Shown here one piece after another: positions 1 through 10,675 of a stretch of 64,000 nucleotides of DNA. The DNA lies in the NCBI GenBank assembly GCA_037179385.1, contig CM074195.1:6618938-6682937 (forward strand), written 5' to 3'. The stretch is from Holothuria scabra (taxonomy: Eukaryota; Echinodermata; Holothuroidea; Aspidochirotida; Holothuriidae). The notes beneath the pieces are model-generated. The model was not told the DNA's origin. It saw nothing but the letters and a program-made list of their open reading frames with translations, and ran no database searches. Within the stretch, counting starts at the first letter, position 1. Every line of letters starts with the position of its first letter. The position numbers and the translations under genes were made by a program.

Positions 1-57
1 TAAGTTTATTTGTTTGCTTCAGGGAGGTGTTAGGACACCTCCCTAACACATCCCTGT

Positions 58-314
58 TACGAATAGGTACAGCAAGCGATGGTCTGATTTCAGTCGGCCA
101 TAGCTGGGGTCTGTCACCTTTTGATCTTTCAATTTCCTTGCTTACCTGTATCATGGATGGTTGCACCCTAAATTTTGTCTTGATTCCTTCAATTTCACTG
201 AATATGAGGGTTTAAAATTCATGTAGACAATAAATGAAGACGCTTTAACGCTGATGGACTCACTAATGGCTGCCTACAGTTATTAAACACAACCGCTGAT
301 CGGATTTGTCTGTA
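58..314 (+). mobile_element. MITE family A, copy 1
   Basis: About 257 bp with imperfect terminal inverted repeats close to TAGACGAATCCGAT. The inner block GATGGTCTGATTTCAGTCGG is near one end and a CACTAATGG block near the other. Three more copies lie at 4934, 11945 and 46229. There is no coding capacity. Confidence 0.75.
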
Positions 315-890
315 GGCCGGCTTTTATTTAAATTAGTATTTCAATTATCATGTACTTATGGTTAATAAAGTAGTATCTCAAGTATATCTGCAAAAAATGT
401 CAAAGTACAATTTAAGTCCTGTTTTTGAATAAAAAAATAAATTATAAAGCGAAACCTTAATCCTGTGATACCTAAGTGAGGCTTCGAAATGACTCAAAAT
501 TGTCGTAAAAACTTATCAAATATATTTCTGGGAATCACTGATTGTAGTATTTTCCACAGTTCGATGATTTTCTTTAATGCTGTAAAAGAAGTTTTTCTCC
601 CCAAAGTAGTTATCCGTGCCCATGCCCAATAGTTAGAGGGGCGAAATAGTGGGGGACGAAAAAGACCCTTCGAAAAATACTCGCCCATACCAGAGAGTTG
701 TAGTTTGCCGTTGACTTAATACAATTTTACACGTTTGGTTCCCCTTGAAAAAAGATCACCTCTTTTCAACCTTATCTGGCTACGGGATTGCCGTCTCCGA
801 TGGTAAATCAAGACCATGACTAAATCAAGACCATGACCAACGCCTTGACCTTCATAACTTTAAATCATATTTTTTCCATGTGTGACTCAG
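240..890. other. Stretch without recognised gene
   Basis: After the MITE end at 314 this is AT-rich DNA of the upstream cyclase intron. A 64-codon reverse reading frame inside it shows no splice context or family motif, and I see no supported feature. Confidence 0.5.
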
Positions 891-897
891 TACGGTT

Positions 898-1250
898 TAA
901 GCCGTGGTCACACTGCAACGAATTCGAATCGGATTTGTTCCGACTTTTGTGAGTTTTTATTAAAATCTCTTCCATCCATGGTAGGAAAAAGGACAAAATT
1001 TGTCAACCTGTGTAAATATAAGACTTTTATCGCACGAATATATGTAAACTAAATTTATGCTTATTATTTCGTGACGTCACATCGACAGACGGACTACTCG
1101 TGTAGGCCATGAAAGTCGTTTAGGAGTGACTTCACGAACAAATCCATGGTCCACTCATATAAATCATATGTTTACACTGGTTGATAGAGAAAAATTTAAT
1201 AAAAACTCCCCTAAATTAGATTGGAATCCTATCTGATTTCTTTGTGGTGT
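898..1250. mobile_element. Degraded copy of MITE family B
   Basis: The left part (GTGGTCACACTGCAACGAAT, then AATCGGATTT) matches the left end of the element at 2744, including the following TTTTTATT-rich stretch and a CGTGACGTCACA motif. The right end is only weakly recognisable near 1222 (GATTGGAATCC). Confidence 0.5.
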
Positions 1251-1407
1251 AACTGCCCCGGCTCTGAACTGATTAAAAGTATATCATACTTAATCTTAAT
1301 TAAGAGTCCATTACTGCATCTAAACGTATGATCTGGTGTCGTTACCACTGTATGGAACGGATTATGAATAAAACATTCTTTTTTGTTTTTTTTTTTCTCT
1401 CGAACAG

Positions 1408-1508
1408 CTCTGAAAATCCACATAAGCGAAGCAACAAAGCTTGAAATAGAGCGTACGATGGGCTCAGATGAATTTTGTGTTTCCTCCAGGGGTAGTGTTG
1501 TTGTGAAG
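1408..1508 (+). CDS. Guanylate cyclase, penultimate coding exon (end of catalytic domain)
   Basis: This exon encodes part of the class III guanylate cyclase catalytic domain, which makes cGMP from GTP. A T-rich tract ending in CGAACAG precedes it, and GAAG|GTTCGC follows it. It starts with two bases of a split codon, then reads LKIHISEATKLEIER and later SSRGSVVVK. This matches the family stretch that follows the Asn/Arg transition-state motif (usual form: LPLxIHxSxxT, then a F.xxxRGxVxxKGKG ending). The exon ends in phase 0 on VVVK, and the exon at 5284 starts GKGAM, so the join restores VVVKGKGAM. The metal-binding Asp and Asn/Arg motifs are not in the window, so earlier exons lie to the left. 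Whether it is a receptor or soluble cyclase cannot be told. Confidence 0.9.
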
Positions 1509-1989
1509 GTTCGCACAGCATATACGTTGTTTCATTCATTTATAATGTCTGAATCTTTTATATTTTAATTCATTTCGTTTTTTAATATATGTATTTATCT
1601 TGTTGTTTCAGCGTTCCTGCTCCTTAAATAGTAGTTCATTTCCTTCTCCATGCCTTTGCCTGCTTAAAAAACTGAAGAATAAGTAGCATTTACTGCAGGA
1701 TATAAGTCAACACCATTTTCCAATTCTTGCTCGTATCGCAATCTCGCGGTTCTAATGCATCAGTGAGAATCAAAGGGATAAGATTAAGCACGACACAGGG
1801 ACTATTGCCTGTAACTATTCATGTCATCAGACGATATCGCACACATGAGGCTCATGACCACCCTGCCAACATCCTTCAACCCCATCGTTCAATTTACATT
1901 AACGTTCATAAGTAAAGGACGGAAACACTTCATTTGTTCTCTTTGTCGGTCTGTGATTAGATGAAAAATTCTCACACAAAATGTCTCAC

Positions 1990-2242
1990 CATGGGCGTCC
2001 GCAGGTATGGGCAAGGGGGGGGGGGGGCAAATCAAAAATTTGAAAAAAACGTATAAAAATCAAATCAAAAACCCGAACAGAACGTGTTTTTCAAGTTTCT
2101 ATGCGATAAATAGGCTTTAGAAATGCCATTTCCGGCGATCTGGGAGGCATTTTGGGCTGAAATTTTAGCATGCTTTGTGGCAATTCATGGTGACTTGGAG
2201 GTTTTGCCCCCCCCCCTGACTTTTTTTCTGCGGACGCCCATG
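1990..2242. mobile_element. hAT-type MITE with 8-bp target duplication
   Basis: A 253-bp element with perfect 15-bp terminal inverted repeats (CATGGGCGTCCGCAG). It is flanked by TGTCTCAC and TGCCTCAC, an 8-bp target duplication with one change. An 8-bp duplication is characteristic of hAT transposons. Inside are a G12 and a C9 run and the block AAATGCCATTTCCGG, which recurs at 17.35 and 62.2 kb. Confidence 0.8.
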
Positions 2243-2743
2243 TGCCTCACCACATTGCCTATTCGAACCCTGCAAAATTAAAAAATCAGTACCTCTCTTT
2301 AAATCTCTGCCAGGAATCAAGTCCAGACATAAACGTCACCAACCCTCACCCATAGGCTACTGTTTTAATAGGCAATAATGGTAGACTGTTTAAACAGTCC
2401 CGCTTGAGAAAAGCTGAAATTGCCGATGACCTGTTATTGTCTTGTTGTTGCGGTATTCTTCACTAATTTCGCTGACCAAACCCAACTCGACTGTCGTGAC
2501 CAAGCCTAGTTTCTTTAAGTTGGGGCAACTCTCATTTTCGCGATTGTCCAATGCACAATACCGTGTGCATGGTCCCTTGTTAAATGGTTGTACTGTAATA
2601 TTTGATACTATTATCTCCCCATTCTTGCAAAATAGCTGGCACCTGCATGCACCAAACTGATTTAACTGTTTCACCTTTGCGACTGTCTCCGACATAATCC
2701 ACTCGAAAATATCAACCTTTTTCGTTTTTCCCGACTTAAGCAG

Positions 2744-3377
2744 AAGTCACAATTCAACGAATTGGGATCCGATTTGGGATCCGATTTTTTGAATTTTTAT
2801 TGAAATCTTTTCCATTTCTCTTCAGAAAGGCAAAAAAATTCCCACAGTGTAAAAATGCGACCTACATCAAATGTCTAAGAAAATAAAATTGTAACTGACT
2901 TTCCGTGACGTCACACCGGCAGACAGCTAGCTTTCATCGGACACACTTTGTAATAACAATTGGGCTAAATTTAGTTTGCGTGGCCCTGCGTTATAGGGTC
3001 GTCCAGTGGCAGAGTGCACTGTCCATTCCAGTTGCTGTGCACCAATGTGTTTCACATGTGCATGGGCTCGAATTCCGCTCAATGTGCGTGGATTTTCCTC
3101 CGGATACTTCAGCTTTCCTCTCACTTTACATAGGCTTGCCGCTAAAATCGGTTGCCTAGCCGACGAAGTCGGTTGCTCACTGGTTGGTCACTGGAGTGAG
3201 GCACCCTCGGATGGACCGGTTAACTAGCTGACTGTGCCTTTTGCCTGCGTTACAACCATATATTTGCACAGGTTGACAAAATTTGGATTCTTTTCGACGA
3301 GAGATGGAGAATGTTCAATCAAAATTCACAAATATTGGACAGAAATCCGATTGGAATTCGTTGCAGCGTGACCGCGG
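2744..3377. mobile_element. MITE family B, interrupted by a SINE
   Basis: The left end (GTCACAATTCAACGAATT) and the right end (AATTCGTTGCAGCGTGACC) form an inverted repeat of about 20-30 bp. The inner flanks also match in inverse (ATCGGATTT, then a GAATTTT-rich stretch). A tRNA-like SINE sits inside at about 2985-3245. Confidence 0.6.
2985..3245 (+). mobile_element. SINE with tRNA-like head
   Basis: The segment GTCCAGTGGCAGAGTGCACT looks like a tRNA A-box region, and GGGCTCGAATTCC about 60 bp later looks like a B box. A pyrimidine-rich body (TGGATTTTCCTCCGGATACT, then TTTCCTCTCAC) follows. It interrupts the element at 2744. Only one copy was noticed, so the family assignment is an inference. 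Confidence 0.4.
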
Positions 3378-3556
3378 TGGAGGGCGACGCGACTCAAATG
3401 TTGTGAATCTGACTAGTCAGTTGTAAAAACCGTATCCACGCACACTTCACGATTGAGGGGTCGGTAATCCGGGTCACTTCTTTACTTCAGCTACTTAAGA
3501 GTGAAAACAATAACTGACTGCAGTATAAGAATACCTGAATATTATATGGAGGTTAA

Positions 3557-3802
3557 CTATACGCGTACGAAAGCCCATTACGGCAATGGATGTATTTTTT
3601 TTAATTTGATTAATCAAATTATTAACTTGTTTAATGAAATTATTAATTTGTATAATCAAATTAGTTAATTTTTTTAATCGTTTAATCAAATCATTAATTT
3701 GTTTAATCAAATTATTAATTTGTTTAATCAAATTAGTTCATTTGTTTAATCAAATTAAAACAAAAACATCCACTGCTCTAATGAGCTTTCGTATACTCGC
3801 AA
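3557..3802. repeat. Foldback element with AT-rich minisatellite core
   Basis: Outer arms of about 45 bp are inverted: TACGAAAGCCCATTACGGCA on the left and the complement of CTCTAATGAGCTTTCGTATA on the right. The core is about seven units of a ~21-bp repeat close to TTAATTTGTTTAATCAAATTA, itself nearly palindromic. Confidence 0.75.
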
Positions 3803-4069
3803 TCTGCTGGAGTGAAAAATTCATTGGATTACACTACGTGCGCGATGCACAAAGTAAATTCCGTTCACTCCAACGTATTATAATCATAGGGAACATGAAG
3901 ATGATTGTGTGAAAGTATTGCACGACGCTTATTTCATCTAGGGCTGGGTCAAGACAGTCATGTTGAGTTTGGTGGCGCCGTGGCGGATATTTAATGTGGT
4001 GTGCGACTATGTTAAAAGTGTGTGTGGTGTAGGAGGGGTTTATTCGCACCTAACTATGTCGAAGGTTAA

Positions 4070-4321
4070 CCCTTCACCGTTGTTTGGGTCCTTTTGGACC
4101 CATGCGGAGAGCTCGGCTCTCACACATCTTTACTGTTTCACGCGGAGCTCGAAACTGCGAGTAGCTACCCGAAAATTCGGCCGAAAAAAGCGAGAGAGAC
4201 AATAGTTTAAGGTCACGGGGTCAATGGCCTACGGGAGCCGATGCGGGGCGGGCTACGTCCGCTTTTCCGCCCTCTCCCGAGGCGCGCAAATATGGCCCGA
4301 TCGGAGCGCAACGGTGAAGGG
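4070..4321. mobile_element. piggyBac-like MITE at a TTAA target
   Basis: A 252-bp GC-rich element with perfect 13-bp inverted repeats (CCCTTCACCGTTG and its complement). It is bounded on both sides by TTAA (4066-4069 and 4322-4325). Ends in CCC..GGG at a TTAA duplication are the hallmark of piggyBac transposition. An inner hairpin GGGTCCTTTTGGACCC lies at 4086. A diverged relative is at 36.88 kb. Confidence 0.82.
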
Positions 4322-4487
4322 TTAACCAGAGTGAAATACCGTACCAACTTCGATGGACGTAATGTACCTTCGGTACGACGGAGTTTTGTTGGCCTGTCTA
4401 GTAAGCCCTCTATCTATCGAAAAGTTTAATAACCATAGAGCTGCAGCTCCGTGATATAGCCAACCTTCGATCTAGCGGTTAGAGCCC

Positions 4488-4740
4488 GCGAGACCAAAGG
4501 TCCACGAGACTGAACGTCTGCGAGACCAAAAATCAGAAATAGCTCACGAGACTGAAAAGGAAGTAGGGTCCGGGAGCTAGATCAAAGATTTGCGAGACAG
4601 AAATCAAAACCGGTCCTTTTCTCAAGACCTTGCCTCATTTGGGAATTCTTTCCCGCTTTCGGTCTCGCAAACCTTTTCTTATGTTCGGTCTCGTATTCCC
4701 TTTCCCATTTTAGTTGTCGGTCTCGTGAACCTCCGGTCCT
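4488..4740. repeat. Inverted cluster of CGAGACC motifs
   Basis: Five copies of CGAGAC(C/T) stand on the left half, about 20-70 bp apart (4488-4600), and three copies of the complement GGTCTCG on the right half (4660-4730). The whole region is therefore a loose inverted repeat that could fold back. The last left copies read GCGAGACAGAAATCAAAACC. Origin unknown. Confidence 0.55.
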
Positions 4741-4933
4741 GTCGAATGTCACCTATCTGTCGAGCCTTGTGAGCGTCCGCCGTCCGGAGTGAGGGGAAGA
4801 ATACCAGATTTAGGGGTCTTTTGGGTCTTCGTGAGAGATGGTAAGAGGGGGAATGGTTATAACAAGCGTCATGAAAGTTGTGACGGTTTTGTTACTCGGG
4901 CTAAGGACATGAAATCTGCATAGATACCTATTC

Positions 4934-5194
4934 CATAGACGAATCCGATTAGCGATTGTTTTTAGTGACTGTAGGCAGCCATTAGTGGGGTCCATCAGCC
5001 TTAAATCGTCTTCATATATTGTCTACGTGAATTTCAAGTCCTCACATTCAGTGAAGTTGAGAAAATCAAGATACACTTCAGTGCACAACCATCCATGGAA
5101 CAGGCGAGGAAGGAAATTTAAAGATTAAAGGTGATGGACTCCAGTAATGGCCGACTAAAATCAGTCCATCACAATCTGTCTGGATTCGTCTATA
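4934..5194 (-). mobile_element. MITE family A, copy 2
   Basis: Same family as position 58, in the opposite orientation. The ends TAGACGAATCCGAT and CTGGATTCGTCTA form the inverted repeat. It lies in the cyclase last intron, about 90 bp before the terminal exon. Confidence 0.78.
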
Positions 5195-5283
5195 CCCTTA
5201 TTGCCAAAACCCAAAATGGAAAGTGTATCGACACTGACTTCTCTAACCAGTGTTCTGGTTTAAACCCTTTCTTTTCTTTTCAG

Positions 5284-5541
5284 GGCAAGGGGGCAATGAG
5301 GACCTATTGGTTGGAAGGCTTTGGAAAAACTGCCAGAAACACCATCGATGCAGGCAAAGATGCCGGCACAGATGCCGGTTTTAGTAGATCGATAGTAAAT
5401 GACGAGTACGGAGAAGACATGAGCGATGACGATGACCAAAATGACAGTCTTGCTGAAGACGAGGGCGCTGTTTATGCAAAATCTGTGGAAACTTCCCGCA
5501 GATTTCTAAGTGAGGTAAACACGTTTGGAATAAACAACTAA
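5284..5541 (+). CDS. Guanylate cyclase, terminal coding exon
   Basis: A strong acceptor (CCCTTTCTTTTCTTTTCAG) opens this exon. It begins GKGAMRTYWLEGFGK, the classic C-terminal signature of guanylate cyclase catalytic domains (KGKGxxxTYWLxG). About 70 more residues follow, with two AGxDAG-like repeats, an acidic run (EDMSDDDDQ) and the C terminus SEVNTFGINN, then TAA at 5539-5541. The tail is hydrophilic and looks disordered; nothing in it resembles a known domain. An upstream ATG at 5131 in the same frame is intronic: it lies in a MITE and is separated from the exon by the polypyrimidine tract. The 3' UTR should follow; no convincing poly(A) signal was fixed. Confidence 0.93.
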   Translation, partial: GKGAMRTYWLEGFGKTARNTIDAGKDAGTDAGFSRSIVNDEYGEDMSDDDDQNDSLAEDEGAVYAKSVETSRRFLSEVNTFGINN

Positions 5542-5930
5542 CGGAGAGGATGGTGTTTTTGCTTGAATGTGATAAAAGTAAGCACTAACTGGTATCTTTG
5601 TTTTTTATTTTTATATTCTTTATCATGAACGGTGGTTGTGGGAGAAATGTAATTTAGAACATCACTATAACTGAGACAAAATTAAGGGGTTGCTACCCTG
5701 AAGGAGGCATCGAAAAGCAAGCAGACAGCAAAACACAAGATTTATGTTCAACATCTTGTTTAGTTCAACAGGGTTGGTCATCAAGTCCACAGTTCAGTGA
5801 TGGGTTGACATATCGACCGTAACTTGAGGTAAAATATCGTGGTGTCTCCATCAGCGCCACGATATCGCGATTTTTAGTTATTATGTTAGTTATTTAGTAC
5901 TGAAACTTCGACTTCAGGCAGGGTCATAAA
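5542..5930 (+). other. Probable 3' UTR of the cyclase gene
   Basis: Non-coding AT-rich sequence directly after the cyclase stop codon. No poly(A) signal could be assigned with confidence, and SINE sequence starts near 5935. Confidence 0.4.
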
Positions 5931-5934
5931 GGAT

Positions 5935-6110
5935 ACTTCAAAAATGGAACCTACTGTTACTGGTCTTGGTGCATGGAAGTACTACCTCGTGTTTGGTGCG
6001 GCAGCATAGGTGAGCGGATAGATGAAGAAGGGAAAGTTTGCCTGAATGAGTTACAACTGGAAAAAGACCGTGGTCGGCTCAACTTAAATCATGATCGGTT
6101 AGAATTGTTT
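5935..6110 (+). mobile_element. SINE family C, fragment
   Basis: It shares GGAACCTACTG, the CTTGGTGC block, then TTACAACTGGAAAAAGACCG and GGCTCAACTT with the fuller copy at 6440. The 5' tRNA-like part is not clear here. Confidence 0.55.
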
Positions 6111-6439
6111 TTCTTTTTTTAGGTTTTACAACGGGGTGGGGGCCGTTCCTAACCAATTGGTTTATGTCGGATTGGCCACAGTGCCATACTGTACTTCATG
6201 CCGTGACACTTCGTATATTTTAAGGTACCACCAGTAGCTGGTCTGCAGTACAAAGTAGCCATACAACAACGAGTTGCCGATATTTTTCGACATATCGAAA
6301 ATGGCACTACCGACACATTCCTACCACAGCTAGAGGGTAAGACGGCCCTTCCACAGATACAAGAAAAACATGAGTACAGACCATACCTTTTAAAATACAC
6401 TGTCAATGCAAACAAGATTTTACACGGTGATAAAGTGGT

Positions 6440-6662
6440 TAGAACCTCCAACTGGTAGTCGGTAGCTCGGGAGTTCGAGTCCTGGCCGGGTAATACCGAA
6501 GAATGTAAAAGCGGGACCTACTGCCATAGTGCTTGGTGCTCATGTATAAGCAATTGAGTAGGGAAAACAAGCCAGTGAGTGACAACTGGAAAAAAAGCCG
6601 TGGCTGGCTCGACTTGAACCAAATGCTTAGGAACTGAACCGTAAAACTCAATCTAACCTAAC
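6440..6662 (+). mobile_element. SINE family C, near-full copy
   Basis: The head contains GGGAGTTCGAGTCCTGGCC, a good pol III B-box match. The body has GGGACCTACTGCCATAGTGC and AAGCCAGTGAGTGACAACTGG, then GTGGCTGGCTCGACTTGAAC. It ends in short CTAAC repeats. Other copies are at 5935, 19735, 39028, 39190 and 58225. Confidence 0.72.
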
Positions 6663-6707
6663 CGCGGAAAGTGTAATAAAAGTGCATAATGTGGACACTG
6701 TGCTCTT

Positions 6708-7077
6708 ATAAAGAGGCTCATTGAGTTGGTTCATGGAATCCAACAAATTTTTCCAAACCTGTTAAGCTTTCTTCACGTTCTAGTAGCAAATAGTCAAACT
6801 AAGACAATCCCCATATACTATGTACAGATAACTGTTTAATGATTGAGTACTTTGAGGTTCAATTCGGTTTTCAAAATTTCGTGACCAGATACTTTTTCAA
6901 AATATAGGCACAAAACCGTTACAACTCAGGGCACCACAAAATTCAAACTTTTAGCTTTTCCCGTAACTATTAGATATGAAACTTGGCTTATAATGCTAAT
7001 TATAAGCATTGTCATGAGATGGTGACCCTGTAACACTCTTCTTAAGTTATCCAAATCAACTCAATGAGCCCCTTTAA
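6708..7077. mobile_element. DNA-transposon-like element family D, copy 1
   Basis: About 370 bp with inverted ends AAGAGGCTCATTGAGTTGG and CAACTCAATGAGCCCCTTTA. The copy at 26279 is similar along its whole length. No coding capacity. Confidence 0.72.
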
Positions 7078-7082
7078 AACTA

Positions 7083-7160
7083 GTTAGTCGTCAGTCGCTC
7101 ACCACGAAAAGACAGTTTTGTTGCAATAAGTCGCGTCGCATAGTGTGGACGGGGCTTTAG
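7083..7160. mobile_element. Single end of MITE family E
   Basis: GTCGTCAGTCGCTCACCACG and GCATAGTGTGGACGGGGCTT match the left end of the full element at 10932 in inverse. Only one end is present. Confidence 0.6.
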
Positions 7161-7169
7161 ACTCCTCCC

Positions 7170-8940
7170 CCACGAAGGCGCCCAACCATCAGTTCATCCG
7201 ACACTAAGAGGATCTCCCTTGTCTATTCGGTACATTCGGTTAAGGGCATAAGGACTGTAAAAATGAATTATTTATGTTCATGATCTTTTATTTTTGTGCA
7301 CGTTGATATTTACCGGCACATTTATTTGCATATTGCCCTGTACGTCTTATTGTCATTCTTTTAGAGTCTCACTCCTTATGTTTTTATAAATCAACGATTA
7401 AACATTTGCTGATGGATTTGAAGGCCTGTTTTATCTTCAGAAGTTGATTCTTCCTTGACTTAAGCCAAGATCACTTAATTTTGACCGAAATAATGAAGGC
7501 ACCTATCTATCAATTTCTTTATTATGCATGCTAAATATAATATTTTTAATTGTAAGCTCTCGTGAAAACCGCGGATGCTGATCCGTACTTTCAACTTTTC
7601 CTTTCGTTTTGTTTGGTTTATTTTCATCTTCATAACACTTGAGCAGATTACATAGAAACAATAATTACAACAGGAAAATGTGGAAGATCTGAAAAAGCAA
7701 AGCTTATAAAAGGCAGATCTACCTGTCTACCAGAAATTAAAAAAAAAAGGATTATGTATATACAAAAAGGACAGATAGGAAGAAATTAAGAAGAGAAAAG
7801 AACAACAGAGTCAGAGAAAATAGGAGGAAAGAATTCAAAGCACATTCTCAGGATACACCTAAATATCAAATAGAGAGTATAACAAGCCTTAGTCTAATTA
7901 CCAAGTAAGAAGGTTTTCATATGTCTGACAAACGTTTACACAGAGCTTTTTACTTAAGACTGGGGTCAAGTCTACTCCACAGTAAAGATCCAGACGCTTA
8001 AGTCTTTTCTATACGAGAGTAAGCAATATGAAGTGTCTAGTAAAATGGTCATGGACATAAGTGTTTTCTTTAAAGAAATTGTCGAAGATTGGAAGAAGAA
8101 TACCACGAAAATCATTAAAGATAAATAATACTAAGCTGTTAAGTATTTAGATCGAAAAAGGCAAAATGTGTAGATCAGTAAACAAAGTTGCAGTATGATC
8201 AAGATAACTAGAATCGGACATGAGGTGTTTCATTTTCTTTTGAAACAAAAACATTCTGTTTAGGTATGTAAAATGCGTATTACCTCAAAGAATATTACAA
8301 TAAGATAAATGAGGATAAACCAGCGTGTAGTACAATGAATTTAAGATATTCTGTGGAACAAAAAGTTGGATTTATGAAAAATACCAGTAGTTTTAAATTT
8401 AACTTACTTGACTTAGAATCTACATCTTCTTGCAAAAGGATAAAAAAGGCGACTTAACTGTTATTCAAAGAATAGTTTCTTTAATTTGTACATGATCTGA
8501 CGTATAAGGGTAAAAAATCGTCTTTGTTTTTATACTATCCATTTATCATTTGTATTCTTGTATGCACACATTTGCAGTTATCTTGTCAATAAATGAGATC
8601 GAAAGAGCCCTAAAACACGGAGAATGCATTAAAAACATGTCTTTGTATACACCTAGAAATATGTGTATAAATACTAAGTCTAAGGCCTACACAAATGCAA
8701 GTAGAAATGCAAATCTAATTCATATTAAGACCTATTTATAAAACATGTTTCTTTAAAAATGTTCTTAAATGTTTACGTTCATGTTGTAAAATTTTTGATA
8801 AAATCTTGATAAAACGTGTGTATATATTGACCTTGATACCATAACAATTGATCAGTCGTTCCCTCAAATAACAATAAACGGAGAGAAAAAACTGGTTCTT
8901 GTTTCTTTCTTGACATTTCAATAGGACAAACTCTTTAAAG
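7170..8940. other. AT-rich stretch without recognised feature
   Basis: I see no splice-flanked reading frame, RNA gene or clear repeat here. Short open frames at 8550-8921 have no supporting context. Confidence 0.5.
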
Positions 8941-8944
8941 GTAA

Positions 8945-9425
8945 AACAGTGAATTTAGTCACTCACTAAGAATGGAAAACTCTGAAAATAAAAATTTCCA
9001 GTGACAGAAAAGCGAAAGTTATGAAGTTCACTCCAAAAGAGACGGAGGAAATTCTTCCCTCTTGATGGAATGCCTGCGGGGACCACTGAATGATTCCGGC
9101 AGGCACTTCTCAAGTGAATTGTCACCCCCTTGGAGTGAATTTTACTCTGCTTGGAGTGCGTTTCACTGTTCAGTTGAGTAAAATAACACTCTAATGGAGT
9201 GAATTAGGCTCGTAGCCAGGATTGTGTCATGGGGAGTGTTTTGGTGTCATGGGGGGGGGGGTAGGGGCACGATATGAGGGCAAAGTCTAAGGATAGAGAC
9301 AAAAAAACCTGTTATTTTAGCTGTTTCTAACCCCCAAAGGCTCCCCGTGGCTACGCCACTGGAGTGAATTCACACTTTTCACTCTATTAAAGAGTGACTA
9401 AGTTCACTCTCCGGTTTTCAGAGTG
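8945..9425. mobile_element. TIR element carrying a nested MITE
   Basis: The left end (CAGTGAATTTAGTCACTCAC) and the complement of the right end (AGTGAACTTAGTCACTC) form an inverted repeat. The inside repeats TTCACTCC/GGAGTGAA motifs in both directions. A second element is inserted at 9206. Confidence 0.55.
9206..9362. mobile_element. hAT-type MITE nested in another element
   Basis: A 157-bp insert bounded by the exact 8-bp duplication AGTGAATT (9198-9205 and 9363-9370). Its ends share CGTAGCCA in inverse, and a G12 run lies inside. The 8-bp duplication supports a hAT origin. Confidence 0.7.
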
Positions 9426-9429
9426 CAGG

Positions 9430-10675
9430 TGTGATAATGTCGCTAGCTTATTGATGTTACGTTCAGCACAACAAACGAAAGAAAGGATGTTTCTTAACCG
9501 AATAAGTCACTGCTTATCATGATTTTTTTCCTTCATTATCATGTCTTGTAACACCACAATAAGCGCTAGTTGGATAATTCGTTGCCGCTGGGAATTGTGG
9601 GGCACAGGGTGCGTTTCACAAACCGAGCACAGCACATAGTGTGCGACGTTCCCATGTTTCGTGATGTGTGTGCCTGCGACACTTATCGTTAATCTGAATA
9701 GCCAACCCGAAAGAAAATGGGGGATCATCCCTTCTTTACGTCAAATAAAAAATGTCATTTTTTACGCCAAAGAGACAATTAATATCCAATCCACTGCCTG
9801 AACTACACTTGAGATCCCTCCTTATGTTATGGATGGATGAAGAAAGAATGATTTCACGTAACTTCCATGTAAACTCAAATTTTGGAATGCGTTTTGTAGG
9901 TGCGGGATCGGTTTGTTTATCCAGACCATTTGGAGGATGTGCGCATGTGCATAGCCACCAAAACGAATTACCGAACTCGCTTATAGTCCTAACTTAAAAC
10001 TTTCCGTCCACTCTCCTTCCAAATAGCAGTTTCCCTGGATATATCCATGTATGTTTGGCATTTTACATGAGTTATGTAAAAAATGAAAGTTTAAAAACAA
10101 ACCGATTAGTGAATAAACATTTTCTTTGTCAAGTATAATGCTTTCTATAATTTATGCATTCATTTTTCCGAGAACATTTGCCTCAGACCCACCAGGGAGT
10201 TTTTATCAACTACCTGGACCAACGGATCGAATTTTATTATTCCTATTTTTCATCTTTTAAAAAGAAACGAAACAAATCACCTCTAATCATGTAACTAAAA
10301 TAATAAAGTTATTAGTTGATTGCGATGTAACTAATTATTTTATGAATATCATAATAATGTCGTTAACATAATAATGTCGCATTTTTTAAACCTGGCTAAC
10401 AATATGCATTTTGATGCTAATGTTTCTTTGTACTTCATATTAAGTCAGTCAGTTTTACGGAATTATATTTAAAACAAATGAAACTCGTTTACATATCATT
10501 AGGGCCCTATGTTAGACATGTGACATTGAGACACAAAATTCTTCTTCTCAGTACAAGAGTTGATTTTATAAGAAGCATTATTCGAGTATTAAGAGGAAAA
10601 GTGAAGTACTGTGAACCCATCGGCACTTTAAACAAACCACCTGTTTAAAGGACGAAATTAGTCGTCCCAAACATA
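9430..10675. other. Stretch without recognised gene
   Basis: AT-rich DNA. The open frames at 9507 and 9752 have neither splice context nor recognisable motifs. Confidence 0.5.

Larger units (their letters stand above)
1509..5283 (+). other. Last intron of the guanylate cyclase gene
   Basis: This 3.8-kb interval joins the two cyclase exons in phase 0. It holds no coding sequence that I can support. It is filled with small elements: a hAT-type MITE at 1990, an element of 0.63 kb at 2744 carrying a SINE, a foldback at 3557, a piggyBac-like MITE at 4070, an inverted motif cluster at 4488 and a MITE at 4934. Confidence 0.85.

Noticed and set aside
21..44. Perfect 10-bp hairpin AGGGAGGTGTTAGGACACCTCCCT, like a bacterial terminator
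   Set aside because: The window is plainly eukaryotic, and there is no bacterial gene for it to end.
5131..5283. Upstream ATG in frame with the cyclase terminal exon
   Set aside because: It lies in a MITE and is separated by a polypyrimidine tract and AG acceptor; the homology starts exactly at GKGAM after the acceptor.
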